From the NCBI RefSeq assembly GCF_002858715.1, contig NZ_PJZH01000019.1:1-64000 (forward strand): 64,000 nucleotides of DNA, written 5' to 3'. The position numbers and the translations under genes were made by a program. This document shows, piece after piece, positions 51,277 to 59,005 of this stretch. How positions within the stretch are numbered: position 1 is the first letter of the stretch; each line of letters opens with the position of its first letter. Origin of the DNA: Chimaeribacter coloradensis (GTDB lineage Bacteria > Pseudomonadota > Gammaproteobacteria > Enterobacterales > Enterobacteriaceae). Under the pieces are notes generated by a model, which was not told the DNA's origin, made no database searches, and saw nothing but the letters and a program-made list of their open reading frames with translations.

Positions 51277-52863
51277 ATGATAAACAGTAACTGCGCCCCG
51301 CTCGGTATGGCCGTCACCCCGCATCATCTCGCCAGCCAGAGTGCGCTGGCGGTGCTGCGCGACGGCGGCAATGCCATTGAGGCGATGGTCGCGGCCGCCG
51401 CCAGCATCGCGGTGGTCTACCCGCATATGAACGGGCTGGGCGGCGACGGCTTCTGGCTGATTGTGCCGCCGCAGGGCGACCCGATCGCCATCGACGCCAG
51501 CGGTGCCGCCGGCAGCCTGGCCACGCCGGACCGCTACGCCGGGCAGGCGCGCATCCCGCACCGCGGGCCGGGCGCGGCGCTGACGGTGGCCGGGACGGTG
51601 GGCGGCTGGCAGGAGGCGTTGCAGGTGAGCCGCGAACTCGGCGGCGAGCAGCAGCCGCTCGACCGGCTGCTGCGGGACGCGATCCGCTACGCGGCGGACG
51701 GCATCCCGGTGACGGCCTCACAAGAGGCGGCCACCCGCAGCAAATACGCGGAGCTGGCGCACTTCGCCCCCTTCGCGGAGGTATTCCTGCCCGGCGGTGA
51801 AATCCCGCTGTGCGGCAGCCGTTTCACCCAACCGGCGCTGGCGCGCAGCCTGTCGATGCTGTGTGAAGAGGGGCTGGAGAGCTTCTACCGCGGCACGCTG
51901 GCTGACCAAATGGCCGATGAGATGGCGAGCTGCGGGATGCCGGTGACGCGCGAGGATCTGGCGGCGTACCGCCCGGTGCGCCGGGTGCCGCTGCGGCTGC
52001 AACACAGCAAGGGCGAGGTGTTTAACCTGACGCCGCCGACGCAGGGGCTGGTTTCCCAGGCGATTCTTGGGCTGACTGACCGGCTGGACCTCACCCACAG
52101 CGAGGAAGCGGAGACGATCCACGGCATCGTCGAGGCCACCAAGCTGGCGTTTGGCCTGCGTGACCAGTTTATTACCGACCCGCGCCAGATGACGCAGGAC
52201 GCCCAGGCGCTGCTCGACCCAGCCTGCCTGGATGCGCTGGCCGCCCGCATCGACCCGCAGCAGGCGGCCGCCTGGGGCAAAGGCAAAGGGCCGGGCGACA
52301 CCGTGTGGCTCGGCGTGATGGACAGCAGCGGGCTGGCGGTCTCGTTTATCCAGAGCATCTACCATGAATTCGGCAGCGGCGTTTTGCTGCCCGGCAGCGG
52401 CATCCTGTGGCAGAACCGCGGGGCGTCGTTCAGCCTGGAGCACGGCCACCTGCTGGCGCTGGTGCCGGGCAAGCAGCCGTTCCACACCCTTAACCCGGCG
52501 GCGGCGCGGCTCTTTGATGGCCGCACGCTGGTCTATGGGTCGATGGGCGGCGATGGCCAGCCGCAGACGCAGGCGGCGCTGTTTGTGCGCCATGTGGTGC
52601 AGGGCAAGCCGCTGCAACAGGCGATCAGCGCCCCGCGCTGGCTGCTCGGCCGCACCTGGGGCGACAGCTCCGACTCGCTGAAACTCGAAGGGCGGTTTGA
52701 CGCCGCCACCGTGGAGAGCCTGCGCCAACGCGGGCATGAGGTGGAACTGTTGCCGGACTACAGCGAAGCCGTGGGCCACGCGGGCGCGATTGTGCGCCAC
52801 ACCAACGGCATGTTTGAGGGGGCGTTTGACCCACGCAGCAACGGCAGCGCCGCCGGTTTCTGA
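51277..52863 (+). CDS. hpxW: Oxamate amidohydrolase (gamma-glutamyltranspeptidase fold)
   Basis: 528-aa Ntn-hydrolase proenzyme of the gamma-glutamyltransferase superfamily. Klebsiella HpxW hydrolyses oxamate to oxalate and ammonia, the last nitrogen-releasing step of urate use. The predicted autocleavage site and nucleophile is the Thr in 'GKGPGDTVWLGVMDSSG' (about residue 347); 'VAAAASIAVVYPHMNGLGGDGFWLI' and 'GGDGQPQTQAAL' are family motifs. ATG 51277 has AGAGGA about 8 nt upstream. First gene of hpxWXYZ. Confidence 0.92.
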   Translation: MINSNCAPLGMAVTPHHLASQSALAVLRDGGNAIEAMVAAAASIAVVYPHMNGLGGDGFWLIVPPQGDPIAIDASGAAGSLATPDRYAGQARIPHRGPGAALTVAGTVGGWQEALQVSRELGGEQQPLDRLLRDAIRYAADGIPVTASQEAATRSKYAELAHFAPFAEVFLPGGEIPLCGSRFTQPALARSLSMLCEEGLESFYRGTLADQMADEMASCGMPVTREDLAAYRPVRRVPLRLQHSKGEVFNLTPPTQGLVSQAILGLTDRLDLTHSEEAETIHGIVEATKLAFGLRDQFITDPRQMTQDAQALLDPACLDALAARIDPQQAAAWGKGKGPGDTVWLGVMDSSGLAVSFIQSIYHEFGSGVLLPGSGILWQNRGASFSLEHGHLLALVPGKQPFHTLNPAAARLFDGRTLVYGSMGGDGQPQTQAALFVRHVVQGKPLQQAISAPRWLLGRTWGDSSDSLKLEGRFDAATVESLRQRGHEVELLPDYSEAVGHAGAIVRHTNGMFEGAFDPRSNGSAAGF

Positions 52864-52877
52864 CCAAGGAGAAAAAA

Positions 52878-53075
52878 ATGCGTACTGATCCCCCCGCCGC
52901 CCCCGACTGGGCGGCTTATTTGCAACAGATGGAAGCGATTCTGGGCCTGGCGCTGGACGACGCACGCCGTGAGGAATTGCGGGTGCAGTTCACCCGCATC
53001 GCCGCGATGGCGGAACCGCTGATGGCGCTGCCGCTCGACCAGCGGCTGGAGATGGCGGGGGTGTACCGCGCATGA
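52878..53075 (+). CDS. hpxX: HpxX, DUF4089 small protein
   Basis: 65-aa helical protein ('DWAAYLQQMEAILGLALDDARREELRVQFTRIAAMAEPLMALPLDQRLEMAGVYRA'-type sequence over its length) of DUF4089, usually encoded directly before an AtzE-like amidase. The fold resembles GatC, which wraps the GatA amidase, so a subunit role for HpxY is a fair inference. AAGGAG lies 7 nt before the ATG; its stop overlaps the hpxY start by 4 bp (ATGA). Confidence 0.9.
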   Translation: MRTDPPAAPDWAAYLQQMEAILGLALDDARREELRVQFTRIAAMAEPLMALPLDQRLEMAGVYRA

Positions 53076-54484
53076 ATGCCCTGCTGACTGGCCCGATCGC
53101 CGGGTTACGCACCGCGCTGCAACAGGGCGAGGTCTCTGCGCGGGAGATTGCCGCCGCCACGCTGGCGCAGATTGACGGGGCGAACCCGGCGATCAACGCC
53201 TTTACCCAGGTCACGGAGGAACGGCTGCTGCGCGAGGCCGACGCCCTCGACGCCCGGCGCGCCACGGGGGCTGAACTGCCGCCGCTGGCTGCCATCCCTT
53301 ATGCGGTGAAAAACCTGTTTGACGTCGCCGGGGCGGTGACGCTGGCAGGCGGGCGGCTCTTCAGCCGGCGCCCGCCCGCGCAACAGGACGCCACCGCCGT
53401 GCAGCGGCTGGCGCAGGCCGGGGGCATGCTGGCCGGGATGCTGAACATGGACGCCTACGCCTACGGCTTTACCACCGAGAACAGCCACTACGGCGCGACC
53501 CGTAATCCGCGCGACCTGAGCCGCATTGCGGGCGGCTCCTCCGGCGGCTCCGGTGCGGCGGTGGCGGCCGGGCTGGTGAATTTCGCCCTGGGCAGCGACA
53601 CCAACGGCTCGATCCGCGTGCCCGCCTCGCTGTGCGGCATCCTCGGCCTGAAACCGACCTTCGGCCGGTTATCGCGCCACGGCAGCCAGCCGTTTGTCGC
53701 CAGCCTCGACCACATCGGGCCGATGGCGCGCCGCAGCGCCGATCTGGCGGCGGTCTATGACGCCTTACAGGGGCCGGATGCACAGGACGCGTTTCAGGCG
53801 GATGAACCGGTGAGCCTGACCGCACCGACGCTGGATCGCGGCCAGCACGGCCTGCGCACCGCGGTGCTCGGTGGCTTTTTCGCCGACGAGTGCGATGACG
53901 ACGCCCGCGCCGCCGTGGCCCGGGTGGCGCACGCGCTGGAAGCCCAGGCGGAGATTGCGCTGCCGCACGCGGAACTGGCGCGGTCTGCCGCCTTTATCAT
54001 CACCGCCTCAGAGGGCGGCAACCAGTATTTGCCGCTGCTGCGCACCATGCCGGAGCAGTTTGAGCCGCTGTCACGCGAGCGGTTGCTGGCCGGGGCGATG
54101 GTCCCGGCGGCGTGGTATGTGCAGGCGCAGCGTTTCCGCCGACACCTCCAGCAGCAGGTGCGGCCGCTGTTTGCGCAGTGGGACATCCTGATCGCCCCGG
54201 CGACGCCCTGCTGCGCCACGCCGGTCGGGCAGGAGAGCATCCGCATCAATGGGCGGGATCTGCCGACCCGCGCCAGCATGGGGATGCTGACGCAGCCGAT
54301 CTCCTTCCTCGGCCTGCCGGTGGTGACGGTGCCGCTGACCACCGCAAACGGGTTGCCGATCGGCGTGCAATTGATTGCCCCGCCGTGGCGTGAGGATCTC
54401 TGCCTGCGTGCCGCCTGGGCGCTGGAGCAACAAGGGGTGGTGCAGGCCACGGCGGGCATCGCCGGGGAGCGGCTGGGTGAGTGA
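53072..54484 (+). CDS. hpxY: AtzE-family amidohydrolase HpxY
   Basis: 470-aa amidase-signature enzyme with Ser-cisSer-Lys triad: Lys80 in 'IPYAVKNLFDVAG', the cis-Ser and Ser in 'RIAGGSSGGSGAAVAAG' (about residues 150-165). AtzE-type members split 1-carboxybiuret or similar carbamoyl acids. In the hpx path it is expected to handle oxalurate or a ureido intermediate, but its reaction has not been shown to my knowledge. Overlaps hpxX by 4 bp, which supports a HpxXY complex. Confidence 0.9.
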   Translation: MNALLTGPIAGLRTALQQGEVSAREIAAATLAQIDGANPAINAFTQVTEERLLREADALDARRATGAELPPLAAIPYAVKNLFDVAGAVTLAGGRLFSRRPPAQQDATAVQRLAQAGGMLAGMLNMDAYAYGFTTENSHYGATRNPRDLSRIAGGSSGGSGAAVAAGLVNFALGSDTNGSIRVPASLCGILGLKPTFGRLSRHGSQPFVASLDHIGPMARRSADLAAVYDALQGPDAQDAFQADEPVSLTAPTLDRGQHGLRTAVLGGFFADECDDDARAAVARVAHALEAQAEIALPHAELARSAAFIITASEGGNQYLPLLRTMPEQFEPLSRERLLAGAMVPAAWYVQAQRFRRHLQQQVRPLFAQWDILIAPATPCCATPVGQESIRINGRDLPTRASMGMLTQPISFLGLPVVTVPLTTANGLPIGVQLIAPPWREDLCLRAAWALEQQGVVQATAGIAGERLGE

Positions 54485-54506
54485 TTTTTTTGACCGGGGA
54501 GATGTG

Positions 54507-54893
54507 ATGAAGAGTGAACATATTGATCGTCCGGCGATTCTGGCGGAGCTGAATGCCGCCTTCTATCGCTATGAGCAGGCGCTGATCGGCAACGACATCG
54601 CGGTGCTGGATGAGCTGTTCTGGCATGACGCGCGCACGGTGCGCTACGGTGCCGGGGAAAATTTGTATGGCATTGAGGCGATCCGGGATTTCCGCCTGCA
54701 CCGCCCGTCACAGGGGCTGATGCGGACGCTGGAGAACACCACCCTCACCACCTTCGGCGAGGATATGGGCATCGCCTGCACCGAGTTCCGCCGCGAGGGC
54801 AGCACAAAGATCGGCCGCCAGACGCAGACCTGGGTCAGGTTGCCGTGCGGGTGGCGGATTGTGGCGGCACATGTGAGTGTGATGGAGGGGTGA
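54507..54893 (+). CDS. hpxZ: HpxZ, DUF3225 oxalurate catabolism protein
   Basis: 128-aa SnoaL/NTF2-fold protein of DUF3225: 'ILAELNAAFYRYEQALIGNDIAVLDELFWHDARTVRYGAGENLYGIEAIRDFR'-type N-terminal half and 'TQTWVRLPCGWRIVAAHVSVM' at the end. AtzH, a homologue in cyanurate degradation, hydrolyses 1,3-dicarboxyurea, so a small-urea hydrolase role is plausible. Start ATG 54507 lies 22 bp after hpxY with GGGGAGATG upstream. Last gene of the operon. Confidence 0.9.
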   Translation: MKSEHIDRPAILAELNAAFYRYEQALIGNDIAVLDELFWHDARTVRYGAGENLYGIEAIRDFRLHRPSQGLMRTLENTTLTTFGEDMGIACTEFRREGSTKIGRQTQTWVRLPCGWRIVAAHVSVMEG

Positions 54894-54899
54894 GGTTTC

Positions 54900-54927
54900 A
54901 GCCCCGTCGGGGCTTCCCCGCTTTTTT
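54900..54927 (+). terminator. hpxWXYZ terminator
   Basis: Stem AGCCCC/GGGGCT with a 3-nt loop, then TCCCCG and T6. Lies 6 bp past the hpxZ stop. Confidence 0.8.
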
Positions 54928-55009
54928 AGATTGAGGGGGTGTGGCGTTGGTATAGGCGGGCTTTTTAATGGGGATCGGGGGTTGCGTTGGCATACGCCCG
55001 GCATCTTTC

Positions 55010-55250
55010 CGCGGCCCCGCTGCCGCCACCGCGCAAGGGGCGCGTAGGCGCGCGCCCCTTGCATCCCCGCGCCTTGGGTGATCTGGCTGAATCATTGGCC
55101 GCTCCCGCGGCTTCCCTCGTTGCGCCTCCGGGCTGATCGGGCCGGTACAGACACGCTCCCAGCGTGGCTGTACCTCTCGCGGGCGTCCTGCCCGCTCACC
55201 CGGCCCTGCGTCTCCACTCGGCAATGATTTTTACGCCCCCACCCCCTCTG
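55010..55250. repeat. Dispersed repeat, copy B
   Basis: Near-identical to 15-255 of the window in the same orientation, including the 12-bp hairpin (55033-55062) and the 'CACGCTCCCAGCGTG'-type inverted repeat further on. It passes directly into a tandem array with a 110-bp period. Confidence 0.9.
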
Positions 55251-55610
55251 CAAACCTGCGGGTATGTAAGGAAATAGTAGGTGGGGGAGTTTGTTAGTAC
55301 TGTGCGCTTGCCCGGCCCTGTGGCGGCATTCGGCGGGGTTTTTATGCCCCACTTCCTCTGCAAACCTGCGGGTACGTAAGGAAGGTGCAGGTGGGGATCT
55401 CTATAGATGCTGTGCGCTTGCCCGGCCTTGCGGCTGCATTCGGCGGGGTTTTTATGCTCCACTTCTTCTGTAAATCTGTGGGGATGTAGGGAAATGGTAG
55501 GTGGGGGAGTTTGTTAGTACTGTGCGCTTGCCCAGCCCTGCGGCTGCATTCGGCGGGGGTTTTATGCCCCACTTCCTCTGCAAATCTGTGGGGATGTGGG
55601 GAGATTGGAG
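55251..55610. repeat. Tandem 110-bp repeats next to copy B
   Basis: Units begin at 55251, 55361, 55471 and 55581 (last partial), each opening with a variant of CAAACCTGCGGGTATGTAAG and ending in ATGCCCCACTTCCTCTG. Spacing is exactly 110 bp with scattered base changes. The 3' half also matches 55200-55250 of copy B, so the array seems to have grown from one end of the dispersed repeat. Short frames on both strands are shared by all units and are not credible genes. Confidence 0.9.
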
Positions 55611-55615
55611 GGGCG

Positions 55616-55924
55616 TCAGCCGATCAGGACTTTGGCGAGTTTGCGGACGGCGTTGAGGGCGTGGGGTTCGGCGCGGCCGCGGAGTTGGGCGTCGCGGGGG
55701 CGCCAGTCCAGGGTGGTGAGCTGGTCCGCCAGGGCCGCGCTGGCCGGGTCGCCGCCGAGCGGGACTTCAAACGGGTAACCCTTGAGATCCGCTGTGACCG
55801 GGCAGCAGAGCATCCGGCCGACGCGGCGGTTGTAGGCCTGTGCACTGATCACCAGCACTGCCTGGTGCCCCGCCGCCAGGCGTAACCACACCACGTCACC
55901 CGCGTCCGGTACGTATTCAATCAT
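55616..55924 (-). CDS. MazF/PemK-family toxin
   Basis: 102-aa endoribonuclease-type toxin. 'MIEYVPDAGDVVWLRLAAGHQAVLVISAQAYNRRVGRMLCCPVTADLKGYPFEVPL' fits the MazF/ChpB fold: conserved 'P-D-x-G-D-(I/V)-V-W', 'HxAVLV(I/L)S', and 'CP(V/I)T' strand. The Arg and Thr/Ser expected for mRNA cleavage are present ('RVGRM', 'VTAD'). Start overlaps the antitoxin stop by 4 bp, normal for a type II pair. It is flanked by repeat arrays, as are many transferred toxin-antitoxin modules. Confidence 0.92.
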   Translation of the reverse strand: MIEYVPDAGDVVWLRLAAGHQAVLVISAQAYNRRVGRMLCCPVTADLKGYPFEVPLGGDPASAALADQLTTLDWRPRDAQLRGRAEPHALNAVRKLAKVLIG

Positions 55925-56160
55925 TCCCGCTCCTTGCCGGTGTCACCCGGGTTAAATTCAGGGTGAAGGTTCTCCGGCGTCACCTGTTCCAACAGCACCG
56001 CCAGCGCCAGCGTCTTCTCCGCCCGCTCGATGAGAATCCGCCCTTTGTTGTCCAGACTCATCTCGACCTCATCCTCCAGCCGCAAATGCGCCGCCTTCAT
56101 TAATTCCGCCGGAATCCGCACCGCCGGGCTGTTGCCCCAGCGTTTGACCGTCTGTCTCAT
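55921..56160 (-). CDS. MazE/AbrB-family antitoxin
   Basis: 79-aa antitoxin with an N-terminal swapped-hairpin DNA-binding domain ('TVKRWGNSPAVRIPAELMKAAHLRLEDEVEMSLDNKGRILIE') and an acidic C-terminal tail ('TPENLHPEFNPGDTGKERE') that should block the toxin. It is first in the operon and probably represses it through the inverted sites at 56191-56241. Confidence 0.93.
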   Translation of the reverse strand: MRQTVKRWGNSPAVRIPAELMKAAHLRLEDEVEMSLDNKGRILIERAEKTLALAVLLEQVTPENLHPEFNPGDTGKERE

Positions 56161-56190
56161 CTGTTGTCATGCCCGCTTATGTCTCTACAT

Positions 56191-56241
56191 TGTAGATACA
56201 GCGTAACATCTGGCTTGCCATGTATCAACAATGTATCTACA
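56191..56241. promoter_or_regulatory. Paired inverted operator upstream of mazEF-like pair
   Basis: TGTAGATACA (56191-56200) and its exact complement TGTATCTACA (56232-56241) lie 41 bp apart, about four helical turns. Each also sits in a larger local palindrome (TCTACA-T-TGTAGA at 56184-56196; ATGTATCTACAT at 56231-56242). This suits binding by the antitoxin or toxin-antitoxin complex. Confidence 0.65.
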
Positions 56242-56252
56242 TCGGGCAACAA

Positions 56253-56723
56253 TCAGTTTACCTGATAAAAATCGATATCCAGCCCGGCCGGGCGGCGGGT
56301 GCCGCTGGCGATAAACAGGCTCTCCGTCAGCCAGCGCAGGCGATCGCTGTAGATCTCAAACTGCGGCGTGGTGCGGAAATAGATCTCACCGGGCGGGATC
56401 TCACTGAAAAAGCTGAGATCGTCCTCAAACAGCCGGGCGCGCCAGTCGGCCGGGATGCGGCGCAGGCCGTTGTTCTCGATGTAAAAACTGTCACCGTCCT
56501 CGGTTTCAATCGCGTAACGGGCTGACAGGCGGCAGAGGCCGTGGGCATCGATGATCTGGCTGTCTACCCCGCCCGGCAGCACCCGGCCGCGGATTGCGCC
56601 CGACAGTGTGCCGGAGAGGATCGGGATCAGCTGGCGTTTGCCGAATTCAGGGGAGCGGCTGACGATGGTCGGCGCGCCGACGGTCAGGTTCAGGGAAAAA
56701 CGCAGGGTCAGTTCGGGGGTCAT
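56253..56723 (-). CDS. DUF3237 domain-containing protein
   Basis: 156-aa beta-barrel protein matching DUF3237: 'LRFSLNLTVGAPTIVSRSPEFGKRQLIPILSGTLSGAIRGRVLPGGVDSQIIDAHGLCRLSARYAIETEDGDSFYIENNGLR'-type sequence, with 'IYFRTTPQFEIYSDRLRWLTESLFIASG' near the end, both typical. Function unknown. It is encoded downstream of the phenolic acid decarboxylase gene on the same strand, with a strong hairpin between, so joint expression may be reduced. A role with aromatic acids is possible but only by location. Confidence 0.9.
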   Translation of the reverse strand: MTPELTLRFSLNLTVGAPTIVSRSPEFGKRQLIPILSGTLSGAIRGRVLPGGVDSQIIDAHGLCRLSARYAIETEDGDSFYIENNGLRRIPADWRARLFEDDLSFFSEIPPGEIYFRTTPQFEIYSDRLRWLTESLFIASGTRRPAGLDIDFYQVN

Positions 56724-56749
56724 AACCGTTCCTTGGTGGCAAATCAGAC

Positions 56750-56770
56750 GCCGGGCGAGGCTCGCCCGGC
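56750..56770 (-). terminator. Hairpin between padC and DUF3237 gene
   Basis: Perfect inverted repeat GCCGGGCGAG-G-CTCGCCCGGC. No T-run follows on the minus strand (GTCTGATTTGCC), so it may only attenuate. Confidence 0.5.
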
Positions 56771-56862
56771 CGGGGAAAACAGTAGCCGGAAGTCCGGGGC
56801 GACCACAAATCTTTCCTTGTGACGCAGCTCATAAATCAGACACGCCGCCCCGGACGCCCACA

Positions 56863-57372
56863 TCATGCCCGCAGGTTAGCCGGGAAATCTGCCGGTAACG
56901 CGCTGGCCGGGCAGTTGATTACCGTGTCGTCATTCTCGCCGCAGTCCCGCACAAAGGTGATGGTGGCGAACTCGTCGATCACCTCCGTGGGGTACGCCGG
57001 GCCGGCCTCACGGCAGGCTTCCATCTGCGGGATGTGCTCGTTCTGGAAGCAGACGGTTTTCTCCGGGTTATTGATGACCCAGCGCGGGAAGAAAATGGTG
57101 CCGTGGAATATCCTGTCACCCAGGTTCACGATCAGGCTGACGTCGGTGCCGGTGGGCTCTGTCCAGGAGATTTTGTAGACGTCACGGGCAACGCGGACGA
57201 TATAGGCGTGCTGGTCTTTCACCCAACGGTTGCCGACGATCCCGCTGTGGATGCGGTAATCCAGCGTGGTGGCATTCTTGACGTAGATCTCGTAGTTCCA
57301 GCCGTTGTCGTAGGTGTAGACCAGGTGTTTGCCGACAAACCCGCTCAGATCTTGTTTATCAAAAGTGTTCAT
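56863..57372 (-). CDS. padC: Phenolic acid decarboxylase
   Basis: 169-aa lipocalin-like enzyme decarboxylating p-coumaric, ferulic or caffeic acid to 4-vinylphenols. 'LSGFVGKHLVYTYDNGWNYEIYVKN', 'DYRIHSGIVGNRWVKDQ' with the catalytic Tyr, Arg and Glu neighbourhood, and 'VIDEFATITFVRDCGEN' are strongly conserved with Bacillus and enterobacterial PAD. It detoxifies plant phenolic acids. It is divergent from a LysR gene across 96 bp, its probable regulator. A plant-associated lifestyle is compatible. Confidence 0.96.
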   Translation of the reverse strand: MNTFDKQDLSGFVGKHLVYTYDNGWNYEIYVKNATTLDYRIHSGIVGNRWVKDQHAYIVRVARDVYKISWTEPTGTDVSLIVNLGDRIFHGTIFFPRWVINNPEKTVCFQNEHIPQMEACREAGPAYPTEVIDEFATITFVRDCGENDDTVINCPASALPADFPANLRA

Positions 57373-57468
57373 ATACGCCTCCTTGGTTGATAAACGTACC
57401 TTAGATCTTTATCAGGCCGATGAATAACGCTATTTTTAGCCCATACCTATCGAAAAAGTGGATGAATT

Positions 57469-58344
57469 ATGAATAAAACCACCCTGGAGCAGTGGGCGCT
57501 GTTACAGAGCGTCATTGACCACGGCAGCTTTGCCAATGCGGCGGAGGCGGCCTGCCGCAGCCAGTCATCGGTGAGCTATAACATTTCGCTGTTGCAGCAG
57601 CGGCTGGGGGTGGATCTGCTGGTACCGGAGGGGCGGCGGGCGGTGCTGACCCCGGCCGGGGCGATTTTGCTGGCGCAGGTGCGGCCGCTGCTGCGCGCCT
57701 TTGAGTATGTGGAAGCGCGCGCCGCCACCTTGCGCACCGGCCGCCGGGCGCGGCTCGATCTGCTGGTGGACACGATTTTCCCGCGTTCAAGGCTGTTCCC
57801 GGTTTTGCGGGCGTTTCAGCAGGCACACCCGCTGACGCAGGTTCACCTGACCGAGGTGCTGAACAGTGAAACAGAGCGCGCCGGGGAGCGGCAGGCCGAT
57901 CTGATGGTGCTGTCACGGCGGCAGGATATGGCCGGGCGCGGGCAGTGGCTGATGAATATCGATTTTGTGGCGGTGGCCCACGCCGATCACCCGCTGCACC
58001 GGCTGCCTGCGCCGCTGAGCGAAGAGGATCTGGCGCGCTACCCGCTGATCCGGATCCTCGACCGCGAAGCCGCGCATGATGACCCGCTCTCCCCCGCCGA
58101 GTTCTGGACATTTTCCACGGTAGAAGCGGCGATAGAGGCGGTGACCTATCAGGTCGGCTACGGCTGGTTGCCGGAGGAGCGCATCGCCCCGCAGCTCGCC
58201 GACGGCAGCCTGAAGATCCTTCCGCTCGGCCACGGCGAGCGCCGCGCCACCCCGCTGCATTTGATCGTCCGGCGCGACATCACGCCCCCCGACGAGGAGG
58301 TCGCGACCTTGATCGCCATGTTTCGCGACGGTTTGCCGGGGTAG
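57469..58344 (+). CDS. LysR-family regulator, probably of padC
   Basis: 291-aa LysR protein. N-terminal HTH: 'TTLEQWALLQSVIDHGSFANAAEAACRSQSSVSYNISLLQQRLGVDLLVPEGRRAVLTPAG' (about 3-62), then an effector domain with 'VAHADHPLHRLP' and 'AIEAVTYQVGYGWLPEERI'. In many enterobacteria padC-type genes are activated by a divergent LysR gene in response to phenolic acids; arrangement here is the same. The replaced HTH positions 'SSVSYNI' resemble the YhaJ/PecT-like subgroup. Confidence 0.88.
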   Translation: MNKTTLEQWALLQSVIDHGSFANAAEAACRSQSSVSYNISLLQQRLGVDLLVPEGRRAVLTPAGAILLAQVRPLLRAFEYVEARAATLRTGRRARLDLLVDTIFPRSRLFPVLRAFQQAHPLTQVHLTEVLNSETERAGERQADLMVLSRRQDMAGRGQWLMNIDFVAVAHADHPLHRLPAPLSEEDLARYPLIRILDREAAHDDPLSPAEFWTFSTVEAAIEAVTYQVGYGWLPEERIAPQLADGSLKILPLGHGERRATPLHLIVRRDITPPDEEVATLIAMFRDGLPG

Positions 58345-58382
58345 GAGCCGGCGCATTTTAGCGGGTAAAGAAGTGCAGCTTG

Positions 58383-58880
58383 CTACAGGAATAAGAATGA
58401 TTGCCGAGCAGAGGTGGCAGAGGCGTAAACATCATCGCCAAGTAGAGCCACAGGGCCAGCCAGCACACAGAGCATAAAAATCCCCTCCCCTACTCTTTCC
58501 TTACATACCCGCAGGTTTGCAAAAATGGTGGGGGCGTAAAAATCATTGCCGAATGGAGCCGCAGGGCCGGGCGAGCATGCAAGGCGTACCAATACCCTCC
58601 CCCTACTCTTTCCTTACATACCCGCAGGTTTGCAGAAATGGTGGGGGCGTAAAAATCATTGCCGAATGGAGACGCAGGGCCGGGCGAGCGGACATGGATG
58701 TCCGCGAGAGACGCCCATGACAGGGACTGTCATTAGCGGCGGCCCGATCAGCCCGGAGGCGCAATGAGGGGACACGCGGGAGCGTGCAATGATTCAGCCG
58801 GGGCACCCAAGGCGCGGGGATGCAAGGGGTGCGCGCCTACGCGCCCCTTGCGCGGTGGCGGCAGCGGAGCCGCAGAATGA
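58383..58880. repeat. Dispersed repeat, inverted copy C with partial tandem units
   Basis: Reverse complement of the family at 1-290 and 55010-55250. Units containing CTACTCTTTCCTTACATACC begin at 58491 and 58603 (112-bp period), followed by the long unit with the hairpin near 58822-58851. Together with copies B and the 110-bp array it brackets the 55.6-58.3 kb accessory genes in opposite orientation. No gene is credible here or up to 59005. Confidence 0.88.
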
Positions 58881-59005
58881 ATGCGGGCGTATGCCAACGC
58901 AACAACCCCCGATCCCAATCAAAAAGTCCGCCCAAGCCAACACAACAACCCTCGACCTAAACGAAAAGCCCACATGCAATGTGCTCCCCCATTAAAGCCC
59001 ACCGC

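Noticed and set aside
55251..55610. CRISPR array
   Set aside because: Units are 110 bp with similarity over the entire length, not short identical repeats with unique spacers; no cas genes nearby.
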